A stretch of DNA of 64,000 nt from a bacterium. GTDB lineage: Bacteria > Sysuimicrobiota > Sysuimicrobiia > Sysuimicrobiales > Segetimicrobiaceae. The position numbers were made by a program, and so were the translations under genes. Positions 24,584 through 34,133 of the stretch are shown piece after piece (the first letter of the stretch is position 1; every line of letters begins with the position of its first letter). The notes beneath the pieces are model-generated. The model searched no databases. It was not told where the DNA came from and worked only from the letters and a program-made list of their open reading frames with translations. The stretch is from NCBI GenBank assembly GCA_035307765.1, contig DATGHU010000028.1, positions 1 to 64,000 of the forward strand, read 5' to 3'.

Positions 24584-26185
24584 CTACTGCTTCGTCATCG
24601 AGAGGAAGTCGAAGTAGTTGACCGGGTCGAACACCAGATTCTGGATCCGCTTCGAAACTCCGAACGAGATCATCGGCTGATAGAGGACGGCGAAGGGGCC
24701 GTCCTGCGCTTCGATGTCGTTCACCTTCTTATAGATTGAGGCCCGCTCGGGGGTGTTCTGCATCCCCGCCGCCTGATCGACGAGCTTGGCCAGCGGGTCG
24801 TTCGCGTAATTGAGCCGCCAGGCCAGCGACTTCTGGGTGTAGTCGCCGAACGGCTTGGCGAAGTCGTCGGGGTCGGGATAGTCGACGTACCAGCCCAGCA
24901 GGACCATCTGCGCCTGCTGCGCCCGGTAGGTCTTGAGCATCTCGCTCGATGCGATCTGGCGGACGTTCACCTTGATGCCGACCGCCCCCAGGTCGTTCTT
25001 GATTTTGGCGGCCAGGTCGCCCAGGGAGACCCCACCCGCCGCCGTCCCGGTCCCGGTGAGGAGTTCGACGGTGAAGCCGCTCGGGAACCCCGCTTCCGAC
25101 AGAAGGCTCTTAGCCTTGGCCGGATCGTGCTTGAACGGGAGCGCGGCGTCGTAGCCGAACAATCCCTTCGGAATCACCCCCTGCAGGGGCAATCCGTTTC
25201 CGTTCAGCAGGTCGTGGATGATCCCATCGTAGTCGATCGCGTACTTCACGGCCTGCCGGGCGGCCGGCTTCCCAAACGCCGGCACGTTCTTGACGTCCAT
25301 CCCCAGGTACTGCATGGAGAGGTCCGGCGTCTGGGCGACGTAGAACTTCGCCTCGTGCTTGAGCGCGTCCAACTGCGACGCCGAGAGGTCCCAGGCGATG
25401 TCGACGTCCCCCCGCCCCAACATCTCCCGCTGCACCGTGTTCTCGATGATGTTGGAGAAGATGATGCGCTTGATCGAAGGCGCGGGCCCGAGGTTGTAGT
25501 GCGGGTTGGCTTCAATTTCAATCGTGACCTGCCGCTCCCACTTGACGAGCTCGTACGGGCCGCTGCCGGCGGAGTGGTCGTTGAGCCAGTTGCTGCCCCA
25601 GTCGTTGTTCTGCACGTGCGCCTTCACCGTCTTGCTGTCCACGATCCCGGTCACCGGGTTCGCCATGATCGAGAGGAAGGCCCCCGGGCTGAACGGCTTG
25701 GGGAGCGCGACGACCAGGGTGTAGGGGTCCGTCGCCTTAACGGCGCTCAGCACGCTCTTGTCGTCGACCCCCATTTGGGTGATCAGCCACGACGCGGGAT
25801 CCTTGGGCAGGTTCACCACCCGCTGGAAGGTGTAGATCACATCGTCCGCCGTCAGCGGGTTTCCACTGCTGAACACGACCCCGTGCTTCAGGTGGAAGGT
25901 GTAGGTCCGAGAATCCGGGCTGACGTCCCAGGACTGGGCAACCTGCGGCCGCGGCTGGGTGAGGTTCCCGCGCACGAACGTCACCAGGTTCGAGTACAGC
26001 TGGTGGTCCGTCACCGTGCCCGAGAGCTCATAGGCGAGGTTCGGATCCAGGGTGACCGCGTCGGTGATGTCATGCGCGATGACCACCGTCTGCTGAGGCC
26101 CATAGTTCGCCGCGAATCCGCCGGGGACCCCGGCCCACGCACCGAACAACACACACACCAACGTTCCGACCAAGAAGCGCCTCAT
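24584..26185 (-). CDS. Peptide ABC transporter substrate-binding protein (family 5)
   Basis: Extracellular solute-binding protein of family 5 (DppA/OppA type), 533 residues. It starts with a signal peptide MRRFLVGTLVCVLFGAWAG and a likely cleavage after GGFA; no lipobox Cys is present after it. Family motifs include PHYNLGPAPSIKRIIF, RQAVKYAIDYDGI and DPAKAKSLLSEAGFPSGF. Mature protein would be released or loosely held outside the membrane. ATG 26185 has a strong GGAGGTGG site. The ligand may be a peptide, opine or other small molecule; the family is broad. A strong hairpin separates it from the small secreted-peptide genes upstream. Confidence 0.9.
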   Translation of the reverse strand: MRRFLVGTLVCVLFGAWAGVPGGFAANYGPQQTVVIAHDITDAVTLDPNLAYELSGTVTDHQLYSNLVTFVRGNLTQPRPQVAQSWDVSPDSRTYTFHLKHGVVFSSGNPLTADDVIYTFQRVVNLPKDPASWLITQMGVDDKSVLSAVKATDPYTLVVALPKPFSPGAFLSIMANPVTGIVDSKTVKAHVQNNDWGSNWLNDHSAGSGPYELVKWERQVTIEIEANPHYNLGPAPSIKRIIFSNIIENTVQREMLGRGDVDIAWDLSASQLDALKHEAKFYVAQTPDLSMQYLGMDVKNVPAFGKPAARQAVKYAIDYDGIIHDLLNGNGLPLQGVIPKGLFGYDAALPFKHDPAKAKSLLSEAGFPSGFTVELLTGTGTAAGGVSLGDLAAKIKNDLGAVGIKVNVRQIASSEMLKTYRAQQAQMVLLGWYVDYPDPDDFAKPFGDYTQKSLAWRLNYANDPLAKLVDQAAGMQNTPERASIYKKVNDIEAQDGPFAVLYQPMISFGVSKRIQNLVFDPVNYFDFLSMTKQ

Positions 26186-26279
26186 TCTCCACCTCCCCCT
26201 GGGCGCATCTGCTACCGGGCGTGTTCGGCGCATCTCTGTACGCCACCTGCCTCGCCCCTCCCACCCCCGGCAGGAGCAG

Positions 26280-26314
26280 CGCAGGCCCTCAGGGGATCTC
26301 CCTGAGGGCCTGCG
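26280..26314 (-). terminator. Perfect 15-bp hairpin, probable terminator of the secreted-peptide genes
   Basis: CGCAGGCCCTCAGGG, loop GATCT, then the exact reverse complement. It lies 70 bases downstream of the small peptide gene ending at 26385 and upstream of the binding-protein start at 26185. No T run follows on either strand, so termination may need Rho, or the element may insulate or stabilise mRNA ends. Confidence 0.55.
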
Positions 26315-26384
26315 GACGCATCGACGCCGGGCCGGGTCGCGGCCCCGCGTGATCTAGCGGAACCTTTCGGCGAAACGTCGAGCC

Positions 26385-26579
26385 CTAATGGCCCTCCGAA
26401 TCGTTGCAGGCCGAGGATTCCACGATGGCCGGCTGCACCTGACAGGCACTGTACGTCTGGAGCACCGGCACCACGATCTCACCGCCGCCGCCCCCGTGCG
26501 CTTGAGCGGTTCCGACGAATCCCAATCCCAGTCCCATACCGGCGATCATCGCCGCGAGTGCCAACGGCACAATCCGCAT
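26385..26579 (-). CDS. Small secreted peptide with a cysteine pair (peptide A)
   Basis: A 64-residue product: signal peptide MRIVPLALAAMIAGMGLGLG ending in TAQA, then a mature part of about 37 residues. The mature part starts AHGGGGGEIVVPVL and holds two cysteines (SAC-x11-C) before an acidic tail. The start is ATG 26579, 9 bases after GGAGG; an in-frame GTG at 26588 lies inside that ribosome site. Translation context and size closely match the neighbour at 26737-26949. No family is recognised. The two cysteines could form a disulfide outside the cell or bind metal. It could be a toxin, signal or envelope peptide; nothing in the sequence decides. Confidence 0.55.
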   Translation of the reverse strand: MRIVPLALAAMIAGMGLGLGFVGTAQAHGGGGGEIVVPVLQTYSACQVQPAIVESSACNDSEGH

Positions 26580-26736
26580 CCACTCCACCTCCTGATTTTG
26601 CGAGGCCTGCAGTGATCACGTGCCTGGTTCGTCGCTTGTGCCTGACTCCGGGCGATCGGGGTTCTTGGAAACGTTGGTTGACACGAGACCTTCGAGAGCC
26701 GAGTGCCGACGATCTGCGGCGCCGCGCCCCTGGTCG

Positions 26737-26949
26737 TTACTCTCGGGTGAGGCCCTGCCCGCCGCCGTTCAGAGAGGCCGGACGACCGGGGCAGGCGCCC
26801 CCGGACAGGAAGACCGCCGTCATGGGGGTGAGGCACATGGTGCTTCCGACCGTTGGGGGAATCTCGTCTCCGGCAGCGCGGGCGCCGACAACGCCGACGG
26901 ACATCGTCCACAGCATCGTGCAGGCCGCGAGCACGCACATCGTCCGCAT
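26737..26949 (-). CDS. Small secreted peptide with a cysteine pair (peptide B)
   Basis: A 70-residue product: signal peptide MRTMCVLAACTMLWTMSVG ending near ARAA, then GDEIPPTVGS, a cysteine pair (STMC-x13-C in the mature part) and a Gly-rich tail. ATG 26949 follows AGGAGGTGAGCGTG, nearly the same leader as peptide A (AGGAGGTGGAGTGG). Both mature chains share an acidic-Ile-x-Pro/Val opening and a similar Cys spacing, so they look like a diverged tandem pair. The 157 bases between them are non-coding as far as I can see. Function unknown. Confidence 0.55.
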   Translation of the reverse strand: MRTMCVLAACTMLWTMSVGVVGARAAGDEIPPTVGSTMCLTPMTAVFLSGGACPGRPASLNGGGQGLTRE

Positions 26950-27069
26950 CACGCTCACCTCCTGAGCCCTCTCACTAGATTCACTGCCCCGGATGTGGCC
27001 GGATTAGACCACGAGGTGTCATGCAGAGGGGGGAACACCGACGGAAGTTAGCCGGAGGATCGCAGGAGA

Positions 27070-28506
27070 TCAGGGCCGGCTTGGCGCGGCCTCCCGCATC
27101 AGCAGGACGACCCGCCCGCGCCCGCTGCGAGCCTCAATGGGGAAGAGGCGGACGGCCGCGGCGGTGAACCGGGGGAAATATTGCCTGAAGGTGCCCCGCC
27201 ACAGGACCACCGCGGCGGTCCGCTCCTCCCGGAGCGCCGCGGCCAGCTGCCCCTCGGAGATCTGGCCGACCCAGATGCGCGTCAGGGACGTATCGATCAA
27301 CCGGGCCGCGAGCGCGCGGTGAGCCAAAAAGGCCACCATCGGGTCATCGCTCAGGACTTTCCCGTTCGTGGGGAGGGCTCCCGCCAGCCGTGTCACCGCC
27401 CGACCGAGCTCCGCGGAGGCGTGCATCGGCGGCATCGCTGCCAATGCAACCGCCAAGAACCCGATCCCCCCGACGGCGACGGCGGCATACCGCGCGGGGC
27501 GCCACGCCGGGCCCCCAGCGGTCGCCCAGGCCGCGACCCGACCGAGCACCAAGCCCGCCAGCAACGCGAGCGGGGAGAAGAGGATCGGGAGGTGATGATC
27601 CCACAACGGCGTCAAGACGATGAGGCCCCCGCAGTCGGCCGCGAGCCAGACGACCAGGGCGCGCTCCAGCCACCGGCCCTCCCTCACCGCCCACCACGTT
27701 CCCAGGAGTCCCAGGCCGCTCAGCGGCCACTCCGCCAGGAGGAACCGCCCGAGCACGGCGGCGTGGGCCGAAGCCGTCTGGTGGAGCGCGTGCGCCAGCA
27801 GGAGGTGGAAGCCGAAGACCTGATCCCGGAATCCCGGCAGGGCAACCACCGGAATGAGCATGAACGCGGCGGCGAGGATTCCCACCCCCACCGCGGCGCA
27901 CCGCCCCGGGAGCCCCTCCCTACGCTCCAGCGCCACGGCACCGGCGAGGGGGATCAGACAGGTCACCGCCGTCAATTTGGTCATGGAGGCGAGTGTGGCG
28001 GCGCCGCCGGCCGCGGCCCACCACCCCCATCCACGACGGCGGCCCATCACGGCCAGGGCGAGCGCCGTGCAGGCGAGTGCTTCCCCCGGGAGTTCCATCT
28101 CGACCGTGTGCGACATGGTCAGGAAGGTCGGGCGCCCCAGGAGGAGACACACGGCCAGGACCCCTCCCCCGGGGGATCCACGAGTCGAGAGCAGCGTCAG
28201 GATGGCCAGAAGGTAAACCGCCGAGGAGAGGACGACCGTGCCCCTCGCCGCGACTAAGGAAGGACCGAGGAGGCGAAACATCCCGCGCATCGCCACGATC
28301 AGCACCGGGGGTTGGCTGAGGAACACGTCCCGGTACAGGCGGTCGCCGCCCGCGACCGCATCGGCGGTGGCGGCGTACACTCCTTCATCGTAATCGTACC
28401 GCGCCGGGATGGGCGTCCGGACCACCTGGTCGAGCTGCCACGCCGTGTGGGCCGCGATGAGGCAGATCCCAACCGCCCACCACGCCGCCACGGCGCGAAA
28501 GCCCAT
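27070..28506 (-). CDS. GT39-like membrane glycosyltransferase (ArnT/PMT superfamily)
   Basis: A polytopic protein of 478 residues with about 10-12 transmembrane helices. The first external loop after helix 1 carries YDYDEGVYAATADAVAGGDRLYRD, the DExY-type acidic motif of GT-C/GT39 lipid-phosphosugar-dependent transferases. A later loop has DHHLPILFSPLALLAG, the His/Pro loop of this group. It should transfer a sugar from a polyprenyl-phosphate donor to an envelope acceptor, identity unknown. A second in-frame ATG 9 bases upstream is possible. It is not in an obvious cell-wall cluster. Confidence 0.72.
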   Translation of the reverse strand: MGFRAVAAWWAVGICLIAAHTAWQLDQVVRTPIPARYDYDEGVYAATADAVAGGDRLYRDVFLSQPPVLIVAMRGMFRLLGPSLVAARGTVVLSSAVYLLAILTLLSTRGSPGGGVLAVCLLLGRPTFLTMSHTVEMELPGEALACTALALAVMGRRRGWGWWAAAGGAATLASMTKLTAVTCLIPLAGAVALERREGLPGRCAAVGVGILAAAFMLIPVVALPGFRDQVFGFHLLLAHALHQTASAHAAVLGRFLLAEWPLSGLGLLGTWWAVREGRWLERALVVWLAADCGGLIVLTPLWDHHLPILFSPLALLAGLVLGRVAAWATAGGPAWRPARYAAVAVGGIGFLAVALAAMPPMHASAELGRAVTRLAGALPTNGKVLSDDPMVAFLAHRALAARLIDTSLTRIWVGQISEGQLAAALREERTAAVVLWRGTFRQYFPRFTAAAVRLFPIEARSGRGRVVLLMREAAPSRP

Positions 28507-28677
28507 GGCCGTCACGGGTCCGAGCCCGAGGGAGACGTGCGCGGCACCCGCGGATTTGAACCGATCCTGTCCGCATGGTTCATGGTGGACCGATCGCTCC
28601 GGCGCGGACAGGTAAGGGCGCGAGAGCCATCAAACCGCCCCACCCGTCTCAGGGGCGCGGGCGGGGCGCGAGAGGTC

Positions 28678-31600
28678 TCACGCCCGGGGGTCGACCGGGC
28701 GGGGCGCCTTTTGGGATCGGCGGGGGAACCGCTCTTCGAAGATGACGTAGAGGGTCGGGATCAAGAGCAGGGTCAGTCCGGTTGAGACGCTCAACCCGCC
28801 GATCACGGCGCGCGCCAGTGGCATGTTCGTCTCGCTGCCCTCGCCGAGCCCTACGGCCATCGGGATCATGGCGAGGATCGTCGCCGAGGCGGTCATCAGG
28901 ATCGGGCGCAGCCGGATTCGGCCCGCCTTGAGCACCGCGTCCGCGACCGCCAGCCCCCGATCCTGCAGTTTGTTCGCGTAATCGACGAGCAGGATGCCGT
29001 TGGACACCACGACCCCCACCATGGTGATCACGCCCATGAACGACATGATCGAGAGCGTGGTGTGGGTCAGCAGAAGCATCCAGATCACGCCGATGATCCC
29101 CATCGGCACCGTGAACATGATGACGAACGGGTCCAGCAGCGACTGGAACTGCGACGCCATGATCATGTAGACGAGCATCAAGGCCAGCGCCAGCGCCAAC
29201 CCCAGGCTGCCGAAAGCGCTCCCCTGCTGCTCGGTCTGTCCGGCGATGTGGTAGGAGAACCCGGCGGGGAACGGGAGGCTCCCCAGGCGGGCCACGATCT
29301 CCTGGGACACCGTCCCCAGCGGGCGGTCGATGACGTTCGCGGTGACGTCGATCACACGCTGTTCGTTCTTCCGGTCGATCTCCAGGGGCTCGCTGCCCAA
29401 ACTGATTCGGGCGACGTCGCGCAGCCGGATGGGCACCATGGGGCCGGGCGCCGGCGTGGACCCCGGCCCCGGATCCGCCAGCGCCGCCAGCGGGACGTTT
29501 CCGAGATCCTCGGTGTGCGTCCGGTACTGGTCCAGCAGCTTCACGACGATGTTGTATTCGTTGCCGCTGACCGGGTCGATGTACTGGCTGGCGGTACCGA
29601 CGTTCCCCGACATCGCCGTGTTGATCATGTTCGCGATCGCCGTGGGCGAGAGCCCGAGCTGCGCCGCCTTCTCCTGGTTCACCCCGACCGTAAAGTTCGG
29701 GTACGCTCCCCGGGGCGTGACCTGCACGTCGGCGGTCCCCGGGATCGCCGTCACGATGTTCGCCACCTCACGGGCGAACTGGGCGCCGACCTGCTGATCG
29801 TACCCGAGCAGCTGGATGTCGATCGGCGCCGCGGACCCGAAGTTGACGACACGGTTCTGCAGCCCCCCGGTGCGCAGGAACATCTGCACGCCGGGAAACT
29901 TACCCTGCAACCCCCGCCGTACGGCGTTCGTCAGCTGATCGGTCGACTGCCGCCGGAGCGTGGGCGGCACCAGCCGCACCTGGACGTTCGCGGTGTTCGA
30001 CCCGGCGTTCCCGCCAAATCCCCCGCCGGAGGAGGGAATGCCGGAGTTCGTATAGATGGTGATGAGATCTTGGGCGGGGATGATGTCCCGGATGATCCCG
30101 GAGACCTGCTCGGCGAGCACGGAGGTCACCGCCACGGCCGTCCCCTGGGGGGCCTCGAGGTTGATTTGGAACTGGCTCTCATCGGTCGCCGGGAAAAACT
30201 CCGTGCCGATCCCCCGGGCCGCCACGAGCGAGAGCACGAAGATCAGCGCGATCCCGGCGAGCACCGGCCCCCGGTGGCGCAGCGTCCACCCCAGGGCCGC
30301 CTGGTACCCCCCGTCGAGCCGCTCCATCAGCCCCTCGCTCCAGCGGTTGAAGCGCGCCAGGGGCCCGTTGGCCAGGGGCGCCGGTTCGGAGCCCGCCACG
30401 CGGAGCAGCCGGGTGCTCAGCACCGGGTCGATGGTCATCGACACCAGATAGGACGCGGCGAGGGCGAAGACGATGGTCAGCGCCATCGGCACAAACAGCC
30501 GCTCGGCGATGCCGCTCAGGAACACCACCGGGAAGAACACCGCGATCGTGGAAGCCGTGGAGGCCAGGACCGGCAGCCCCACCTCCTGGGTCGCCGTGAC
30601 CACCGCCTCGAGCACGGTCCGCCCGGGGATGGTCAGGTGGCGCGTGATGTTCTCGCGCACGACGATCGCGTCGTCGACCAACCGCCCCATGGCCAGCGTC
30701 AGCCCGCCGAGGGTGAAGACATTCAGCGTCTGGCCCGTGAAATAGAGCAGCAGCAGCGCGCTGGCCACGGAGAGCGGGATCCCCAGCCCGACGATGAACA
30801 GGCTCCAGAAGCTCCGCAGGAACACCAGCACGACGAGAAAGGTCAGGCCCGCGCCGATCAGCGCCTCGTGCCCGAGGGTGGTGATCGCCGCGCGGATGTA
30901 GCGCGACTGATCGAAGCTCACGGACAGAGTTACCCCGGGCGGCAGCCCGGTCAAGTGCGGGAGCGCCGCGCGGAGGGCGTTGACGGTTTGGATGGTGTTG
31001 GCGTCCGGCTGCCGGCTGACGAACATCACCACGCCGGGTTTGCCGTCGACGTGCACGATCTGGGTCTGGTCGGCCGCCGCGTCCGCGACCTGCGCCACAT
31101 CCCGGATGTGCACCGGCACCCCCTGCGGCGTCTTGATCACGACGTTCTGGATCGCGGGAACGTTCTGCAGTAGCGTGGGGACGTTCAGTTGGTAGTCGAT
31201 CCGGGTGTTCCGGAGGCTCCCGGACGGGATCAGCGCGTTGTACCGGGTGAGCGCATCCTGAACGTTCTGCAGCGTCAGCCCCGTGGCGACCAACTTGTGG
31301 GGGTCCACGCTGACGTTGAACTGGCGGACCAGGCCGCCGTTAACGAACGCCTGGGACACCCCGGGGAGGCGCTCCAGCTGCGGCTCGATGGTGTTGAAGG
31401 CAAGATCGTACAACTGCCGGGCGTCGAGCCCCCCGCCCCCCACGACCACTTGGACGACCGGGATGTTGGAGATATCGAACTTTGCGACATAGGGCTGGCT
31501 GACCCCGGTCGGCAGCGACCGCATCACCCGCTGGACGTTCTGGATGATCTCGACCTCAGCGGTGTTGAGATCGGTCCCCCAGTTGAACCACACATCGATG

Positions 31601-31869
31601 TCGCTGTTCCCCTGCCGGGTGGTGTCCAGGATCTGCTGGACCCCGGCCACCCGGGTGACGGCCTGCTCGATCGGATAGGTGACCGTGCGCTCGACCGCCT
31701 CCGGGCTCGCGCCGCTGTAGTTCGTCACCACGGTGATCACGGGAATGGTAATCTTCGGGAAGAGGTCGGTCGGTAGGCGGGAAAATGCGATCTGGCTGAG
31801 CACCACGACGGCGATGCTCGCCATCAGGACGAAGATCGGGTTGCGGGTTGCCCCCCGCGTGAGAAACAT
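28678..31869 (-). CDS. RND-family efflux transporter permease (AcrB/HAE1 type)
   Basis: A 1063-residue proton-driven RND exporter with the expected twofold repeat of six-helix bundles and two large loops. The N-terminus MFLTRGATRNPIFVLM, LPTDLFPKITIPVI and YPIEQAV are typical of HAE1 members. Helix 4 carries the proton-relay Asp pair in GRLVDDAIVVRENI. The second half contains SLLDPFVIMFTVPMGIIG and the conserved NGILLVDYANKL. GGATC sits before ATG 31869 after an AGGAGG. No membrane-fusion protein or outer-membrane factor gene is adjacent, so its partners, if any, lie elsewhere. Confidence 0.9.
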   Translation of the reverse strand: MFLTRGATRNPIFVLMASIAVVVLSQIAFSRLPTDLFPKITIPVITVVTNYSGASPEAVERTVTYPIEQAVTRVAGVQQILDTTRQGNSDIDVWFNWGTDLNTAEVEIIQNVQRVMRSLPTGVSQPYVAKFDISNIPVVQVVVGGGGLDARQLYDLAFNTIEPQLERLPGVSQAFVNGGLVRQFNVSVDPHKLVATGLTLQNVQDALTRYNALIPSGSLRNTRIDYQLNVPTLLQNVPAIQNVVIKTPQGVPVHIRDVAQVADAAADQTQIVHVDGKPGVVMFVSRQPDANTIQTVNALRAALPHLTGLPPGVTLSVSFDQSRYIRAAITTLGHEALIGAGLTFLVVLVFLRSFWSLFIVGLGIPLSVASALLLLYFTGQTLNVFTLGGLTLAMGRLVDDAIVVRENITRHLTIPGRTVLEAVVTATQEVGLPVLASTASTIAVFFPVVFLSGIAERLFVPMALTIVFALAASYLVSMTIDPVLSTRLLRVAGSEPAPLANGPLARFNRWSEGLMERLDGGYQAALGWTLRHRGPVLAGIALIFVLSLVAARGIGTEFFPATDESQFQINLEAPQGTAVAVTSVLAEQVSGIIRDIIPAQDLITIYTNSGIPSSGGGFGGNAGSNTANVQVRLVPPTLRRQSTDQLTNAVRRGLQGKFPGVQMFLRTGGLQNRVVNFGSAAPIDIQLLGYDQQVGAQFAREVANIVTAIPGTADVQVTPRGAYPNFTVGVNQEKAAQLGLSPTAIANMINTAMSGNVGTASQYIDPVSGNEYNIVVKLLDQYRTHTEDLGNVPLAALADPGPGSTPAPGPMVPIRLRDVARISLGSEPLEIDRKNEQRVIDVTANVIDRPLGTVSQEIVARLGSLPFPAGFSYHIAGQTEQQGSAFGSLGLALALALMLVYMIMASQFQSLLDPFVIMFTVPMGIIGVIWMLLLTHTTLSIMSFMGVITMVGVVVSNGILLVDYANKLQDRGLAVADAVLKAGRIRLRPILMTASATILAMIPMAVGLGEGSETNMPLARAVIGGLSVSTGLTLLLIPTLYVIFEERFPRRSQKAPRPVDPRA

Positions 31870-32221
31870 CAGATCCTCCTAGAGCCTTCCCCGGGGATCA
31901 CCTTCGCCCGCTTCCCGTCTCGCCTGAGCTCACCGACGGCCGACATCGGGGTCGGAGCGGCCGCCCGGCGCTTCCAGGTGATATACGCCCACGATGAGAC
32001 CCGATCCTCTCCTCCGCGCGGGCCGGCTCTCCGATCGCCATCTTCTGTCCGGTGTGACCGCGCCGTTATCGGCGCCGGGTTCCGCCCGGACGGTATGTAT
32101 TCACGACGCCGCGGCCCCACAATTGAGTCTCACAGGCCATGGCGATTTGGCTCTCGCCGGGTGCCAGACGCATGGCCCCAGCAGGCGCCGCTCCAGGTGC
32201 ACACGAATAGTCACCACCCAA
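31870..32221. other. Divergent intergenic region, no gene seen
   Basis: 352 bases between the RND gene (minus) and a short-chain dehydrogenase gene (plus). The frame of the latter is open across it but the translation is Arg/Ser-rich and unlike any protein. No clear promoter, operator repeat or RNA is recognised. Confidence 0.45.
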
Positions 32222-32998
32222 ATGCGACTGAGCGGTCAGACCGCCTTGGTGACCGGAGCTTCCCGCGGCCTGGGGCGGGCGATCGCGCGCTGCCTAGGAC
32301 GGGAGGGTGCCGCGGTTTGCGTCAACTATGTGGCCCGTGCCGAAGAGGCCGCTGCCGTGGTGGACGCGATCCGCACCGCGGGCAGTCGAGCGGTCGCGGT
32401 GCGGGCGGACGTCGGCGACGTCGAGCAGGTCCAACAGATGATCGACCGCGCCACGGATGAGCTGGGGCCGGTGTCCATCCTGGTCAATAACGCCGGTGTG
32501 TCCTACCGCGCCACGCTCGAAAGTTTCGACCCGGCCGCGATGGAGCGCATGCGCCGAACCAACGTCGACGGGCTGATCCACGTCACGCGCGCCGTGGCCT
32601 CGGGCATGCGGGAACGCCGATACGGACGCATCGTCAACCTCACCTCGATCGCCAGCCACGGCACGACCCTGCCCGGCAGCACGTTCTACGCGGCCACCAA
32701 AGCCGCGGTGTCGATGTTGACGCGGCGGTTCGCCATGGAACTCGGACCGTCCGGCATCACCGTCAACGCCGTGGCCCCGGGGTTCATCCTCACCGACATG
32801 GTGAAGCAGGGTCGCACCGAGCAAGAGTACCGGGACATCGTCACACGGATCAGCGAGCGGTCCATGGTCGGCCGGCCAGGAGAACCCGACGATATCGCCC
32901 GCGCGGTGGCGTTCCTGGCGGCGCCGCACTCCGGCTTTATTACCGCTCAGATCCTCACGGTGGACGGCGGCCGTATGGACTACATCGGCCACCCGTAA
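32222..32998 (+). CDS. Short-chain dehydrogenase/reductase (FabG-like)
   Basis: NAD(P)H-dependent SDR, 258 residues from ATG 32222. Cofactor motif VTGASRGLGRAIA, NNAG at about residue 86, catalytic Ser in LTSIASHG, and Tyr/Lys in FYAATKAAV. The end has the family GGRMDYIG. Arg after TGAS suggests NADPH preference as in FabG. The substrate is unknown and no fatty-acid genes flank it. There is no clear ribosome site before the ATG, so the message may be leaderless or the start slightly different, but upstream sequence is not protein-like. Confidence 0.85.
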   Translation: MRLSGQTALVTGASRGLGRAIARCLGREGAAVCVNYVARAEEAAAVVDAIRTAGSRAVAVRADVGDVEQVQQMIDRATDELGPVSILVNNAGVSYRATLESFDPAAMERMRRTNVDGLIHVTRAVASGMRERRYGRIVNLTSIASHGTTLPGSTFYAATKAAVSMLTRRFAMELGPSGITVNAVAPGFILTDMVKQGRTEQEYRDIVTRISERSMVGRPGEPDDIARAVAFLAAPHSGFITAQILTVDGGRMDYIGHP

Positions 32999-33195
32999 TC
33001 CGGCCGCGAGCGATCGTGTTGGGTCCCAACCCCAGGTGCACGCGGCGTGACCTCCTCCCCACCTCTACCCGAACGTGACACGGTTGACCGCGCACCCACG
33101 GCTTGGGCCCGGCGTCTTGCGAGGCGAGGAGACACGCGTCCTCGCGCGGATCCCAACAAGCCGGGTACGCGAACCTCGAGTTCAGCGGGTGGCCA

Positions 33196-34092
33196 ATGAA
33201 CGGGAGTGACATGGCCCTGGCCACCCTCACGTCAGTGATTTGGGGGTTCGGGTTTGTTGCGATTAAGTTCGGGCTGGAAGGCTTCACCGCCCCGCAACTC
33301 ACCGCGCTCCGGTTTCTCATCGCCTGCCTTCCCGTTTTCCTCGTGCCTCGACCCAAGATCTCATGGGGATCGATCGTGCTGATCGGGATGACCCTATTCA
33401 CGGGACAGTTCCTGCTGTTGTTCTTCGCCTATGGGCAGGGGATGCCTCCGGGACTCGCCTCGGTGACCCAGCAGACGCAGGCGTTCTTCACCGTCCTGCT
33501 CGCGGCGGTGTTCCTTCGGGATGTCCCCGGCGTTCGACAGTGCGCGGGCATGGCGATCGCCTGTGCGGGTTTGGTATTGATCGGACTGACGGTTGGATCT
33601 GACCTCAAGATCGCGGGGCTCGGCCTGGCGCTCGCCGGGGCGTTCAGTTGGGCCGTGGGAAACGTACTCGTGAAACGCACGCCTACCGTCCCCATGTTCT
33701 CATTGGTGGCCTGGTGTAGCCTTGTTCCCCCGCTGCCCGCGATCATCGTGTCGGGCCTGTCCGATCAGCACAAGACCCTGCTGGCGGCGGTTTCTAGCGC
33801 ATCATGGGTGAGCCTCGCGGCGGTCGTGTACCTCGGGGCCGCGGCCACCAGCCTAGCCTATGCCATCTGGGGCCGGTTGCTCCAGCGCTACTCGACCGCG
33901 GTGGTGGCACCGTTCGCTCTCCTTGCTCCCTGCGCAGGAGTGTTGTCGTCCGCGGTCATCTTAGGTGAGGTATTCAGCCCGATGCGCTATGCTGGCATGG
34001 CCCTAATACTCGCCGGTGTCGCCACGACCATCCTGCCGACCCGCCGACCGGGGGTGATGCCCTCCGCCCGAGAGGCGTCGCGGCAGGGTTAG
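33196..34092 (+). CDS. EamA/DMT-family transporter (10 TM)
   Basis: A 298-residue membrane protein with two EamA repeats, each with five predicted helices. Repeat 1 includes VIWGFGFVAIKFGLEG and LTALRFLIA. Repeat 2 includes AGAFSWAVGNVLVKR and the ending PMRYAGMALILAGV. Family members export amino acids, metabolites or drugs; nothing here fixes the substrate. ATG 33196 has GGTGG a few bases upstream. It is followed by tRNA-Thr on the other strand. Confidence 0.85.
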   Translation: MNGSDMALATLTSVIWGFGFVAIKFGLEGFTAPQLTALRFLIACLPVFLVPRPKISWGSIVLIGMTLFTGQFLLLFFAYGQGMPPGLASVTQQTQAFFTVLLAAVFLRDVPGVRQCAGMAIACAGLVLIGLTVGSDLKIAGLGLALAGAFSWAVGNVLVKRTPTVPMFSLVAWCSLVPPLPAIIVSGLSDQHKTLLAAVSSASWVSLAAVVYLGAAATSLAYAIWGRLLQRYSTAVVAPFALLAPCAGVLSSAVILGEVFSPMRYAGMALILAGVATTILPTRRPGVMPSAREASRQG

Positions 34093-34133
34093 GGCCACGG
34101 AACTCGCAACGCCGTGTCCGTCCTGGTTTCTGT

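Noticed and set aside
28545-28620. tRNA-like T-loop (GGTTCAAATCC on the minus strand) between the GT39-like and RND genes
   Set aside because: The T stem does not pair beyond three bases and no acceptor or anticodon arm can be drawn.
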